Part shown: one piece after another, positions 47,810 through 62,059 of the stretch
Numbering within the stretch: position 1 is the stretch's first letter
Layout of the letters: every line of letters starts with the position of its first letter
Assembly (NCBI GenBank): GCA_946800325.1
Contig: OX326958.1
Coordinates: forward strand, 17,574,992 to 17,638,991
Source: Luzula sylvatica
Taxonomy: Eukaryota; Streptophyta; Magnoliopsida; Poales; Juncaceae
Length of the DNA stretch: 64,000 nt
Direction of reading: 5' to 3'
Program-made: the position numbers and the translations under genes
Notes under the pieces: model-generated
The model's database searches: none
Told to the model about the DNA's origin: nothing
The model's input: only the letters and a program-made list of their open reading frames with translations

Positions 47810-49309
47810 ATCTACGATGGACCATAAAATTGTACAACCATGATAGTACGGACTCTTAATACTGTCAGAGGAACCAATTATATTGATACACGTGTAATTT
47901 CCAGCTGTCCATGTCAGCATTTCCGTACTTCCAATTTTAAAAGCGTGATTGTCCTTTATATTAAAAATATATTTACTTTCACTACTTCTCCCTCACGTTT
48001 TTCTACTTATGTATATTGTTATGTCATGTTTACTTAGTTTGGTAAATAATTGGTAAGAATTATGTGTGGGGGAAGTAAAGTATTGCAGCTTTTGCTTTTA
48101 TTTACTTTTGACGTGATGTCATTGTAATTATATTTATACAGCTGTTAAAATAAATAGACCCCATTTATTTATATAAATGTTTATAGAAAATAAACGTGTT
48201 AATTAATATTTGAAATGACAAGAATAGGGAGGCCGTACTGTGATGATTGTTTTGGCCGTTGGATGGGATGGGGCGAGGATGTGATGCGTCCACGTCGTTG
48301 ATATTTGCGGGAGATTCACTGCTGGCATTTTTTTTTGTTTTTGTCGTCTTTTACAGTTGATTCATTCGGTATTATTTCTTGTTTATTGTGATTTTTGGAA
48401 TTATCTTGTTTTGTATTTTTATACTTTTGGCAGGAATAATTAAAGATTATTTTTTGAATTTCTTTTTACTTTACCAAAGATAAGAGGGTAATATGAAGCG
48501 AAATTATGAATTATACTTTAATTTATCTGACTTAACATTAATCAAATTTAATATAAATAATTAATCTACCAAAAAAGTATTCAATTTCTCCAAGTTATTC
48601 ATTCAAATGGGAATGAAAAAATAAAAGTCAGCAATGCAAAAATTTCTTTTTAATCACAGTACATTATTCATTATAACCACAGTAAACTAAATAAATGTAA
48701 ATAATGATCATATCCCTATACAAATATTTTATACAATAATAAATTCTTCAATACATCATATCGTTTTTATGACGGTATTTTCTTGCTTCTCCATTGGTGG
48801 TAAAAAGTTAAAAAAGATAAAAGAAATTAACAGCAAAGATCCTTGAGTGTAATTATTGCTTTCGTCAGACCCATTGTCAGAATTTTAAAACTTCAATACG
48901 CAAAAATTAAAGCACTGCCTTCGTTATTAAAGTATGGTTCAGTAAATACATAGACATGGTGCAGAAGAATTATTATTGGTATTGGTACGTTAAAAGATAA
49001 TTAAATTAAATTTGGATATTTCATAATTAGAAATTAAAATAGAATTTGAAACAAGCCAAAGACCACAATCAATTGTTAAAAGTATACATCTGTACAGATG
49101 ACTAACTAAACTAGGAAAATTTCAAGGATTAAAAAAAAAAAAAAAAAAAACCCTATGCCGTTAATTTACCCGAAAAAAAAGAAGAGAAAAACAGGCTGTA
49201 CAAGGCAAGGAGAGCACTAAAAAAAAGTAGATAAAATTAAAGCAATAATAATTAATTAATTAATTAATTAATTAATTCTCCTAACTCGCTACGATTATGA
49301 AAACTATGA
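47810..49309. other. Intergenic DNA between the XTH promoter and ATXR3 3' end
   Basis: AT-rich, with an A run at 49132-49150 and a (TTAA)n run at 49249-49277. No gene is seen. Confidence 0.4.
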
Positions 49310-52300
49310 TCATCCGTGAAACACGTTGCTCCGCGTCTTCAACCAATTAACCATCTCTTTATCAAACACCGAATTTTTACTCATCACCATGTCCAGCATC
49401 GGACTCCCGAAATACTTCTTCTCGTTCTCAAACGCCCATATCTTATCCTTCGGCCACGGTCTCTGCGGTTGTTTCTCCTACACAACCCAAAAAAAACCCA
49501 AATTAATAACTCAAAATTCAAGAATGATTTACCAGATGAATGAATATCAATTACCATGCGAGAGAGCATGAACCGGACGGTCCGCATGCCGTACACGTGT
49601 TCTCGAGCCGGTTTGGAGGACTTGTTGATGTAAAAGGAGGAGAGGTCGGGGAGAGACAAACAGCCTTTTCGGGCTTTCACTAATCGCGCATCGGGATCCG
49701 CGTTGGTTTGGCTGTACCAGTACATTAATTGGCCGAGAATGTAGGTCGAGTTGTACACTTTGCTGTACTCATGCAAACCCGAACCCATCTTGTCCGCGTA
49801 TTTCGGCCCCATGTCCAGTGGACTTATGTACACCGGATTCGACTTCACCGTCTTGTACTCCTATAAATATGATAAAAGATTTTTAGAGGGTAAATATGTA
49901 AAAGTAGCGTGAGAGAGAGAAATATACCCGAACTTTGAAGAAGCATTTGGTGTAGGCGTACATGTGGATTAAGTCTGCGGCTCCGTCGTGACGACATTTG
50001 TAGGTGCACGGTAGATTCCTCAACTCGTCTCTTAACCTGTCGAAATTAATTAATTAATTAAAATAAAATAGGAGAGAGAAATAAGTAAGTGAGTACCATA
50101 AGAGGGAGCGACGGAGTTCTCGTAAAGGATTGTCAGAGTGAGAAGGATCGTGAGCGCGAATCTTAGCCTTCAAATCGCTAAGCAAATCCGAATCCATATG
50201 AGGAGCCATTGATTTGAGTAGCTCGCTAACCACGGACCCCTCGCCTTTCCAGATGGCGTGTATCCTTTCCTCTCCAGTTAGTCGTTGCAATGGAGGCGGT
50301 GCTTTTTGCGGATCCCCATAGATTTTTCGCATCACGTAGCGCACCTTGTCGAGAGTGAGAGCGAGGTTTTGGAGACGGGTGTTGTAGACGCCTTCCGCTT
50401 GGATTTCGGCTTCGACTTTCTCGCTCTCGAGGTTTATGTCTAGGAAGTACTTTTTCTTTTCTTCTAGATTGCGCTTTAGGATTTCTTCCGGAAGCTTTGT
50501 TCGCTCCAAGTTTATAAATCTCACCTTCATTTTATTAAAATTAAATTAATTAATTAAAAGAAAAGTAATTTAAGATTTTGAAGAAGAGAAGAAAATCACG
50601 TACCAAGCTGGCAGAGTAGGAGACGAGCCAATTGGGCAAGCGAGAAAGTAAACAGGTACCGAGACCGGCTTTGGCTAAGTCGATGTAGTCCTGTTCGGAT
50701 ACGTAATTAGACTCGCATGCTTCGAGCATTAACTTGTGACGGTCCAATATGCCGTGATTTTCCTGCAATGCCTGTTATACGAACAAAAAAAAATAATAAT
50801 TCATTTTAAATTCTTCAGGTTCTTTTTTGATATTTTGTAATTATATAAAATCATACGTTCTCAAAAGCGTCTTCGCTGGCCAAGCTGAGATAACTGCCAC
50901 GGCAGATCTGACTTCCACAGAGACACACTGAAGCCTCGTACTCCTCTTTACTCTGCAACCAAATGAATAAAATAATGTCAACAATGAATTTATTGGTTAT
51001 AAATCATGAATTAAATAATATTTTGGGTACCTCAGTTACGGAGTTATAGTCGAAAGTAATTTCTTCACCAAAGCTGATTGGTCGAGTCGCGTAAATTCCA
51101 ATTTGGTATTGACCATCTACAGCTGTCACCCTTTTAAACCAAAAATAAATAGATCAATATTTATGAAAAAGTAAAATAATAATGTAAAAAGGAAGGGGGA
51201 TTGGTGATTATTACTTGGCTTCGCAATTAGGTCTGCATGAATGGCAAATCCTGCTAGCATAATTAGCCTTGTGCATTGCATCGACGACTAATAAATCATA
51301 CCCATCACGATCACCCTATAATAATCCATCATAAACAAATTAAATATTTAGCAAAAATAAATAATAAATAATACAGAACGAAGAGAAATAAGGTAATTAA
51401 TTAAGAACCTTGGGTCTTTCAAGATAAATGTTATAAAACTCAGGAGCTGGTTCTTGGCTGTTCTTTTGTAAAGCTCTAATACCATCTTGCTTCTCATACC
51501 ATCTCCATGCAGGATACACCTCTCCGAGAAACTCGACCACGAAATCATCCGACCCAATGCCTTCTTCTCGATTACAAACCACACCCAAACCCTACAAAAA
51601 CAAAATGAAATAATTAAATAACAGATTTTTATTTATTTAAATTTATTTTACGTACCTTGCGGTAGGCAACATAATTATCGTCGGGACGGTTCCGCATGGC
51701 ACGTAAGACGGCTTGACACATTTTAGCAATTCGGTGCTCATCTTTTCCTTCAGCCTCGTTCTGTATTTCTTCTATCACTGGTTGCAACGGATATACCATC
51801 GGCGTGTTCCCGCTCCCTGTAAACTGCCTCACCTGCCTATTCAACGTCGTCAACATCATCTACACACACAAAAAAAAACATTAATCCCCTTAAAAATAAA
51901 AAAAATAAGTTTTTAATTAATTAATAAATTAATTAAATTTACCTCTTCGATGAAGACTTGTTTGTCAGTTAGTGGCCAGTTATATTCCTCAGGCATCGAA
52001 TCGAGCAAGAGATTATGCGTGTATGGGTCGATGCCATACACTTCCTGTTCGACGACTTCATTTCCAAGGGTTTTTCTCGGGCTGTACTCCTTCACTTCGG
52101 GTAATTCGTGCGTATCGGCATCGTCAGAACGGCTCTTCTGTAATTGTAACTTCTCTTTATAGTCCTCGGGTAACGAGACGGTCATTTTCTTCTTGACCTC
52201 CTCTTCGTCGGCGACGACTACGTACTCGTCAATACTTTCGTATTTTCGCGTGACTGGAGGGACCAAACTGGCTTTCGTCATGCGAGCACCCCATTCTCTA

Positions 52301-55300
52301 TCTTCAGCCATTTCTGCGGAATCATCTGCACGGGAACCGTGGTCGTGCAAACCGCCACGTACGTCAGACAATATGGTAGTGTCGCTTTCGGTCTCTGACG
52401 ACGTGACGTCGGTTTCGCCTTCGGACGAGAAATCGGCAGAGGTTTCCGATTCGGAATACGGATTACGTTTCTTTAATTTCGAAAGACTGCGTTTGATTTC
52501 CCGGTCTATTCTCCCGCCTTTCTTCTCCCCGACGCCAGCTGGCTTGTTGACGTTCATAGATTTTTTCTTCGGTTTTGATTCTGGTTGAGTTTCTTTCCCG
52601 TCTTTGGTAGCCTTTGGCTCCTCTAATCGCTTCGCCAGTTGGATGAACGACACTATCGTCTGCTTCATGTCCCCAGATTCTCCCCGTGTTTTAACTCTAT
52701 TATCATATTGCAAATTTTAGAAATATAAACCTGAAATTTTTGTAAAGAGAAAAAAAAAAGCATACTTCAGGGCTTCGCGACACATGCGGCTTATATCATC
52801 CTTCAAATAACTCAATCCTTGCCTATGATAATAACCACTTCTCAGCTTGTCTTCAATCGCAGAAACCTAAAATCACATAAATAAATATTCATAAACATCC
52901 ATAAATATTAAATAACAAAACACTAAAATAAATATATTAAATACTTTGGGGACGAAGAAATCGAAGCGATTGCCCTTCATGATCTCCTTAAGTCTGCCAT
53001 AAACAAACTCCCTCGTCTTCTTATACTCAAACTGCGCTTTTCTCTGCAGCCAGTGTTTCATCTGGGCGTCTCGCGACAGCACATCAGCAGAGCTTCTAGA
53101 ATCTTTGAGAATCTTCCGTTTATAAAACCCGGGTCTGAACCCGGAAGAATTACCGTCGGGTTTCTTATCCGTTATTTGCTTCAGAGTCCTCATCTTGAAG
53201 TAGGAATCGATGGAAGTGTTCAGATATACCCATCTTATATCGAAGAATTTACTCTGAAGGTCCCTCAACTGGATACAGCCACGAATATCTATTAACGATA
53301 TGTTCGAGAAAAATCGAATCGTTTCTTCTAGTGCCGTTGTGGATATGTTCGTGCACCCAGATAGTACCAGTGTCGTCACGTTCCTCTTGTCATAATCACC
53401 CTACATATAAATAAGTAAGTTAATTAGTATATACTATATATACATATAAGAATTAATTTAAATGTAATGTACCATGATGGTTCTGAAGATGGTATCGTTC
53501 AATTTGGAGCCGGAAGAGGACAAATCAACGAGCTGAGAGAGAGACTTGTAGTGCTTGGAGGCGTCGTACCAGGATTTGCACGTGGCGGAAGAAGATTCGA
53601 TCGATTTCATGTCGCCTTTCAAATGATGGAATATTCTCATCAAGATTCCCCTGGTAAGAGATCCCCAAAAAGTACCTCTATTGCTCTTGCTATGATTATT
53701 ATTCTCTTCGGGTAAAGGGGTCCCACTGCTTAATTCCTCGAACGAACATTCTTTCAGTTGAGTCACGACTGGATCTTGCTCGCCCCATATATCTGTATCG
53801 TCATCTTCCATTAGCCTCGCTCTTTTCGCAGCTCGATCTATATAAACATCACAAAATTAAAATAATATTTTTTGAAATAAATGAATAAAAATAAATAATT
53901 AATTACCTGACAGATCAGTGTTAAGGCCGAGACCGTTCTTCGAAACGGGCGTGTCCTTTTGTTGCTTAGAAGTGATCCAAGGATCCAACACTTCGTTAAC
54001 AGTAGAAGAAAACTCTCGAGTTTTGAAAGATTTCATGACGAGTTCGTGTAATTTACCCCTGGTATACGCATGAAATTGCGGGTGTTTCGAGCTAATCACT
54101 GGTGCGTCAGCATTTTTGGCAGCACTAGAAGACGAAACAGGTCCAGCTTGTTCGAATGTTTTCAAGTCTTTAATCGCTGGGAGCCAAGTATTATCGGATT
54201 TTCTAAATACGCTTGTTTTTTCGACTAATTTACCCCTCTTGACGAAATCTTGTAACTCAGAGTAGCAATAAGGCCCACGCTCTTGACCCGTACCGTCTAA
54301 GTAAAACCAACCGCCAAGATTGACTTGGATTTCGTCCACGGTCGGTACGCGATCTTTCGGTACAGCAAAAGTGTTGCATTTCTGCAAGTTCTGAAAATCT
54401 GAAGCCTCGTGGTGGGGCCTCTTGGTACCGGCATGGACGTGGTGAGACGAACCCGCTTCGTGAGACTGGGACCTTGTAGATCTCGTGAACTTCCGATCCG
54501 TACCGGTACCACCGGTACCACTGGTACCGACACCCGCGTTGGTACCGGTACCTCTTGGTTTGGCACGATGATCGAACACGGGTTGACTCGGTCCTTGAGT
54601 TTGATTTTTGCTCAGCATGGCACAAGCGTTGATACGAGTAACAGGGAGGAGAGTGCCTTTGGTACCGCGAAGAGGTTTGGCCGGGTCAGAGTTGTCGTCA
54701 TTGGACGAAAATGCCCATGACGGTAGCTCGAGTTTCATGGGGGGTTTGGGGGCGTAAAGGTCTTTTCGTGCGAGACGTGGGTCGAATTTGGGGCCGCTAG
54801 GAGGTAAATCGCAAGTGGGGAAGCCGCCATTGATTATGATTTTGCGCTTCTCTTCGTCTCTCTTCCAGTCGCCACCTGTCAGATTAATACTGAGTCCTGG
54901 GTGGTGAGCTGGCTCGTTTGCCCTAGTTTGTTTCGTGAATTCTGGCGGCTTTGGCTTAAATCTCGAAAAATCTATGCATGCAAAATATCAGAGTTAAAAA
55001 GTCAATATATAAATTATAATAGGGTAAAATCAAAGTCAATAACAAAAAAATTACAATTCTTTTGAGATAAAAAAAAAAGAAGTTGGTATCATACTTTCAC
55101 GTTGAGACCACTTGTCAAGATCTGCAGGTTGAAAAGCAGAACCCAAAGCTTCTGCGAAAATTATGATACGAGCAAAAAGTTTAGTAATAAATCAATAAAT
55201 TAATGGTAAATAAAAAAGTGATTAATGTTAACCAAATGGACTTTGGGCCAAATGGGCCTTAATTAAGATAGGCTTTAAATTTTGAAATTAGAGTTTTATA

Positions 55301-55674
55301 GAAATGCAAAGGAAATTCAAATCAAATCAAATCTAACATAAAGGACACAAATAATGAAATTACATAACAAAAAAACATTTTAAAGGAAAAGATTAAAAAC
55401 ATGATAATATCAAAAGCTTAAAATAAATAATAATGGACACAGATTTAAACAAAAATATTTATATATAGATTCACTGCGGACCCCACGGTGATGGTGGGTC
55501 CCACATAAAATAAAACATGAATCTTTCTAGAATATCCCAAAGGAAAAAAAAAAAAGAGAATCAAATCCAACCAACTAAAATGATGCAAAATAATATCCAA
55601 ACAAACTGTATTAACTACCTCCATCATAAAAGGTAACAAGAAAAAGAGAGAGAGAGAGAGACAGAGAGAAACCC

Positions 55675-55713
<39 letters not shown>

Positions 55714-57526
55714 ATTAACCTGAAATAGTACCAAGCTCGGCGCCATTTTTCAAAACATGTCCTTTCATTAAAACACCAACACGTTGATCAATTCGCAAAT
55801 CCTCCTCCTGAAACTCAGATTCCTCACCCGGTGCGTTCAGATCTGGGAGAACAATAGCAGATCTCCTCTCCTCCACCCGTTTCTTTCCCTTGGCACCACT
55901 ATCTGGCGCAAGCAAAGATGGAAAGACAGGTGTCGCCACAGGAGACGCCGCATTTTCCACTGTCACCCATTGAACCTTATCTTTGTGCTTTATCAAGTGA
56001 TCTGGCTGAATGCTCCCTTCATCCACTAGCCTCTTAATTGCATCCAATCTTGATGGCCCGTGTTCCACTCCAAATGGATCCAAGTAGTACCACCTTCCAG
56101 GTTTTGCAATTTGATTAGGATTTGAATTTGGAGTTGGAATTGGAACTGGTTCGGGAGCTTGGCTTGCGTGGGGAGGAGTGTCGCAAATATCCATGTCTTC
56201 CTCCATATCAACTTGCACCGTTGAATTATCGGTGTTGACATTGAGGATGGCCTGAGATGGTGGTGGTGGCAGTGGGAGTGGTGGTGGAGGAGGCAGAGGG
56301 GAAGAAGGCATGACCGGAGGTGGCGGCGATGGAGGAGCAGGAGGCAGTGGAAGAGGTGGAGGAGGCGGCAATGTTTCGATAGACTCGCTTCTTCTCGTAC
56401 CGTTCTGTACCGGTATTTCAATCGACTCACTTTTGTTACTATTGCTTTTACTCGTTTGCCTGCTCGAACTAGCCTTAAAACCCTCCTTATTTCTCCCACT
56501 CTCTTCATGTTTACTACTCCCTCCTCTGTCATTTGACACGCTTCGTCGACGTGGGGACCGTACCGGTGTTCTGTCTCTGTGTTCATAGCGTCTGTACCGA
56601 TGGTACGATGGTGACCGGTCTCTATGCTGGCGAGAAATGTGCTGTGGAGACCGGTCAGGATAAACAGGGCTTCTCTCTCTGTACTCGCGGCGGTATGGAC
56701 GATCATGTTGCACCCAATCATTACTGCCTCGCGAATATTGGTATCGGCCTCGACCACGGCCACGGCCACCTCTAAAATTCTGATAAGGAAATCGATTCGG
56801 GTACGCGGGTCGAGAATTAGAATAACCTTCTGCTATACGTTTCTTGCTATCAGCGTCTAATTGTTCCCATTTGGGACACCCTTTGTTATCAGCATCGAAT
56901 TGGTCCCATTTGGGCCACGGTTTGTTACTCTCAGGCTGAATCTCGCCTGGCTCAACATCGTCAGAGCCCGAGGCTTGGTTTGGGTCCGGTTCATTGTCGC
57001 ACTTAGTAACAGAAGAGTGAAGTCTGGGTCTATGATTTTCTGGAGACCTTCTAGGGTCGTAATTTCTATGGCGTTCTCCATCAAACTTGCGCCTTCTATC
57101 CGAGGTATTATCTCCCCATTCTACTTCATCAACTTTTCGAGAACCATACTTGCCAAAACCACCACCGCCCCTTCTCATACCACCACCAAATTGGTTACTG
57201 CCATTTCGCCATTTTCGATTAGAAAATTCACTCGATTCGGTGTCATTTCTTCGCCATTTATTATTCGAAAAACCTCGATCGAAATCGCCATTAACCACTT
57301 CACCTTCCTCGATGTCAGCCATTGCAGTTCTACTATTCACATTATGTCTTTCAGACATGTTTCTACTTCTATGCTCTGAATCAGAATCGAGGCTTTTATC
57401 CACAGAAGAACCAACTTCCAATTCACTAGCACCTCTTCGAACTAATGCTCCGAAGTTCGGAGAAAGAATGTCTTTGAAAGAGTCAGATAAAGGCAAGCTC
57501 TCCATAACAACGCCTCCATCTCCCAT
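49310..57526 (-). CDS. ATXR3: Histone H3K4 methyltransferase, ATXR3/SDG2-like
   Basis: Seventeen exons, all GT-AG with matching phases: 55720-57526, 55095-55151, 53907-54971, 53473-53837, 52945-53400, 52766-52866, 51943-52696, 51656-51859, 51409-51591, 51215-51315, 51031-51130, 50857-50952, 50604-50771, 50097-50524, 49928-50036, 49555-49860, 49310-49477. Protein 2155 residues; the Arabidopsis protein is somewhat longer. Nuclear enzyme that trimethylates H3 Lys4 at active genes. In order: MGDGGV start; Arg/Ser/Asp-rich region; poly-Pro; VDMEEDMDICDTPPH; GYF-like domain (GRWYYLDPFG..HGP, 477-526); second GYF-like domain (GWFYLDGTGQERGP, 841-890); basic linker; SET domain about 1604-1731 (GLGVVCNREEG, FVVEFLGEVYP, RICHSCRPNCEA, GEEITFDYN); cysteine-rich CLCGSQICRGSYL after it; long conserved C-terminus. 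The start at 57526 is chosen over an in-frame Met 11 codons upstream because MGDGGV is the family N-terminus. Confidence 0.94.
55644..55711 (-). repeat. (GA)n microsatellite in ATXR3 intron 1
   Basis: Two GA runs separated by acagagagaaacccata, ending only a few bases from the donor site at 55718-55719 (minus). On the transcript it is a CU tract just inside the intron. Confidence 0.9.
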
Positions 57527-57944
57527 GGAACTGAAAAAACACAAAACGAAAAAAAACACTAGCGATAACTCGAATCTTCGCCAGGGCTGTCAATACTCAT
57601 TTAACAAATCCTAATTGTAGTAACTCCTTCGATTCGGAGATCGCAAATCCAAACCCTAATCAATTGCAACGCCGATTGAGGGAAACGAAATGGTCAGAGA
57701 AGGAATCGAAAAGGGGGAACTGACTGTAATCGGAGATTCGGAGGGGTGACAGCTCGCCGGAGAAATTATCGGTAGATCTAGGGTCGATTTGGTGCGCGCG
57801 CTCTTTTTTTTCTCTCGGCTTAATTGGTTTTTTTTTTTTCTTTTCTTTCTTTGGGGGAAGAGATGAAAGAGAGAGAAAGAAAGTATAGGAGAGAAATAAG
57901 GAATGGGAGGACAAATAAATAGATCCATAAGTTAGTACTTGATA
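57527..57944 (-). promoter_or_regulatory. 5' UTR and promoter region of ATXR3
   Basis: Upstream of the ATG the transcript strand is CT-rich (57840-57890) with no clear TATA box, as is common for housekeeping chromatin genes. An upstream intron cannot be excluded. Confidence 0.35.
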
Positions 57945-58795
57945 TTCGTGAAAAACCCCTCAATTTTCTCATTATAGAAATATCCCTAACTTTTTAAAAT
58001 TTCTTCAAAAACTCCCTATATTTTATTATTTCCTTCGAAAATCTTCTAAATTTTTTAGATTCCCTCTTAAAATCTCCCAAATTTTTATTATATTTTTAAA
58101 AATGACTTTAATGCCGGCATATCTTTGTAAAAAAAATCTCCGTAATTTAGTCAATGATAAATAATTATTAAAATATTATATAAAAATACAATAATTATTG
58201 AAAAAATATCTAACAATATATATATAACCATTTTTCAGGTTTTTCAACATATTTGTACAAAATAGCTTTGAAAAAAAATTGTTGCTAAAATAATATTTAT
58301 TTTCACGATTTATTCAATAACATACTACGAATTAAAATCAAAATTTTAATATAAAAAATATCATGATTTGAAGTAAATATATAGATGTTAACAATATTAT
58401 ATAAAAAATATATAAATCATACAATAATTGTTAAAAAAATATATAATATTACTTTTCAGAAACATATATTAATTTTATTTTTTTCCAACATATTTGTACT
58501 AAATAATTTTGATAAGAAATACATATTATAATTGTTGTTTTAAATAATTTTATTTGCCTCTGTTTATACAAAAGAAAACATAATAATTAAATTATAAGGG
58601 CAACATGGTTATTTTAAAAAATATATAATAAAATATTATGGGTTGTTTTGCTAATATTAATATTTAGAAAAGAAAGTTAAGAGGGATTTTGCAGGAAGTA
58701 CAAAATATAGAGAATTTTTAGGGAATTTAAAAAATTAAGAGGTTATTTATCATTTTCAGAAAAGTTAGGGACGTTTTCAAGAATTTCCCTTCAAT
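57945..58795. repeat. AT-rich inverted-repeat element C
   Basis: Left end gaaaaacccctcaattttct and right end (gaaaagttagggacgttttc, 58760-58779) are inverted relatives, and the arms extend about 150 bp. The interior holds two copies of a segment with tttttcaacatatttgta, near 58237 and 58479, and a third lies outside at about 59109. Same family as elements A and B. Confidence 0.5.
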
Positions 58796-59689
58796 TTTTC
58801 GTTTTACTAGACGGTTATTTTTCTACTTGTATTTGGTACCGTCCTTCGGCGAATTTTTCTACTTCTTAATTGATCTGCAAAACAGCAGATATACTAGATA
58901 CCCAGTAGGAGTAGTACACGTGTCCTGGAAATGTATTGAGGAAGCTATGTACGGTAGAACTGCATAGATGGGTTTTATTGGACTGGGCTTGTTTTCATGA
59001 ACATTGAGTAGTATATATTAAAGATATTTTACAAAAACAAAAAGTATAATAATTATTGAAAATTATAGAATATCATTTTTCAAATATATATATTAATCGT
59101 GATCATGATTTTTGTTTTTTTCAATATACTTCAACAAAATAGTTTTGATAAAAAAAATTATAATAATTGTTGTTTAAAATATTTTCAATTTTCATTTTAA
59201 TTTTAAAATCTTCGTGAATTTAATAATATATAGATAGTTTCAATAATATATATAATACAAAGAAACATAATAATTATTACAAAATTTATAATATTAATTT
59301 TTGAAAATATATAGTATTATTTCTGAAATATACAATATTATTATTTTTAAATATATATTAATATTGTTCATAATTTATACTTTTTAATGGACCTTTTTCA
59401 AAAGGTATTTAAAGATATTTTAGTTATTTATCAATTAATTATACGTAATTTATGTTGTTGCATAGTATTGAATGATAAATATACATTGAATCTTACAAAA
59501 AAAATTATTAGTTCACAAATATTCGAAATGATTTTTTTGAAAATGATCTATCATAAGAAAAGAAGTCTATCGTAGAACTCCCCAAAGAAAAGGAGTCTAT
59601 CATAAGAAAAGGAGTTTATTTAATCATTATTGTTTAAATTATTAATTTTTCCACCATTTATTGGAAAAACATGTTAAAATTAAAAGAAA

Positions 59690-61170
59690 AAAAAATATTT
59701 TTGGTTTCTTAACTTTTCATCAAAAATTCAATCAAGTCTCTAATGTTTTGATATGGTCAATTAAGTCCCTTATTTTTTTTAAATTGGTCAATGAAGTCCC
59801 TTGCATTTTTTATTCTGTTCGATTGGGTCATTTCATCCATTAACTGATGACTGGACCGTTAAGTTGTGACGTTGTAATCTATGATATGTCATAATAGATG
59901 ACATGATAATGTATGACATATCATATTTGATGACGTAGCTAACATAAATTATTTTTTCAATATTTGATGTCATATTTAAATAAAATATTTGACATGTCAT
60001 ATTTTAAAAAAATATTATATTATTATATCATCAAATATGACATGTCATGTCACGTGTTGTCACGTCATCAAATATGTCATGACATAGGTTGTCACGTCAC
60101 AACTTTTTTCAAATTAAAATAATAATGACAAAATAATCATTTTTTATAATAATATATAATCACCTTGAATTAGAAATTAAAAGATATAGAAGTATATAAG
60201 ATAATATAGTTAGTTCAAACATATAACTGATTTTACATATTAAAATTCGTATTATATAACGATTATTTCATAAATTAACAAATTAAAAAATATTTACATT
60301 TCTAAGAATTCAAAATTTTCAATATCTATCTTTTTTTTCAAGAAAGAAATATCTCATGATCGCGATCCAAGCACGTTCTTAAATTATATATTTGCATGCT
60401 ATTTCAATTTTTATAAACATAAATATTGAGTGTCGTTTTTCTCAATAAACAATAAACGAATGAAAAACTAACATATAGATCTAAGAAGTTTGAAGTTCGA
60501 TGACCTGTTTTTTGTCGATCAATTCATATATGGTAATTCTATAATGTTCGATGATATTCATGTTTTTTGTTGTTTAAGATGTATTTATGAGAATACACTT
60601 TAATTTCGATTTGCTCCGATATCTTATTAACTATTTTGTAAGTGGATTCATGTGAGAAGATATAATTTGGAAAATGACGATTATATGAATTTATATAAGA
60701 ACATTTTGATGATCATTAGAGTATATGTTCAGTTATTTGTAGAGAGTTTGTTTTAAAAAGCCAACTTTGCGTGACTTAAAGTCTCAATTCAAATCTCATG
60801 TTCACTGATAATGAACACAAAATTCACAAACTAAACCATATGTTTCGTACTAATTCCAAATGCATGACCTGCAATTAGATACGATTCAAGAGAAAAAGGA
60901 CATAATAAAAAAGAGTAAATATTTCTTTATTTTAAAAAGATTTCTTTTTTATTGATAGTTTTATTTTTTTATCAAAAATTTAATCAAATCGCTTAATGTG
61001 TTGATTTGATCAATCCATTTTCTTATTTTTTTAATTTGATCTATTAACTCTTATTTTTTTAATTTGTTTAGTTCAGTCTTTTCATTCATTGAATGGTGAC
61101 TGGACTGTTAAATTGTGACGTTAAATCTAAAGACATAATATATATTTATAACATGACAATCTATAACACG
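59690..61170 (+). repeat. Two copies of a TCAATTAAGTCCC-type repeat
   Basis: 59700-59880 and 60935-61130 are diverged direct copies: both have catcaaaaatt, a phrase like ttgatatggtcaattaagtc, then gtgactggac and gttaa-ttgtgacgt. Between them are small palindromes such as atgacatgtcat (60039 region). No gene is present. Confidence 0.6.
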
Positions 61171-62049
61171 TCAAAATTAATGTCCAAGTGGTTAATGTGA
61201 AAGTGATTAATATCTCAATTAACGATTATTTAGCATGCCAATATACTTTAATATATAAAGATTAATATATGTTAATTGACAAATCAATTTAATTAAACGA
61301 TTAATTAATCTTTAAATTAAATGTACTCTAATTAATCATTGTCGATCTAACGCATATAAATGTACGAGTGTGAACGAGGGACTTCATATATAATCCCTAC
61401 AAGATGTACTTGTCTTGGACTGCAGTATGCACAGACAAGTATATATACATATGAACTGGGTTTGAGGAATCGAACCTTGCAATTTGTAATCATGTACATG
61501 TATGCCTCCTTGTATTCTTATGATATGTATATGATTTAATATCTTCAAAATTGATACACAAAAACATGATTTAACATCTTAATTTATTATTTAATTATAT
61601 TAATTTATGATTGAACATACAATTAAGATGATAAACTATAAATTAAAGTATTAATTTTTAAAATATTAAACAATATCCACATCATCAAGGATATGAGGGA
61701 AGAGATGGAGATATGTCAAAACATTTTCCTTCGAAAAATATCCATTTGGACATTAATATAAATAAATGAATAAATAAATAACCTAATAAATCGATACGCA
61801 ACCCATCAGACACGAGCATGCGCCAACTGCCTGTATCAACAACAAAATCCCTTCCAAGAAAAATCCTTGATGCTAATGACACCGCTCATAGAAACACCAC
61901 CTTCACAAATACCTCCGTTGGATTCGAATTCAAATCTTCCTCGGTGATCTACTGAACAGCCGCACAAGCAATTGACATTTTGAATTTGTTGCAGTCGCAT
62001 CCCAGCCGGAGTATTTAGGGGGGTGGCGGTTGAGGTCCTATTCAACCCC
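61171..62049. other. AT-rich intergenic DNA
   Basis: A 72-codon minus-strand frame at 61836-62054 has a Cys/Gly-rich middle (NVNCLCGCSVDHRGRFEFE) but no family was recognised and no splice partner was found. Treated as non-coding. Confidence 0.3.
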
Positions 62050-62059
62050 AACAATTATT

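Noticed and set aside
56861..57614. Plus-strand frames of 172-175 codons over ATXR3 exon 1
   Set aside because: Shadows of a low-complexity coding exon on the other strand.
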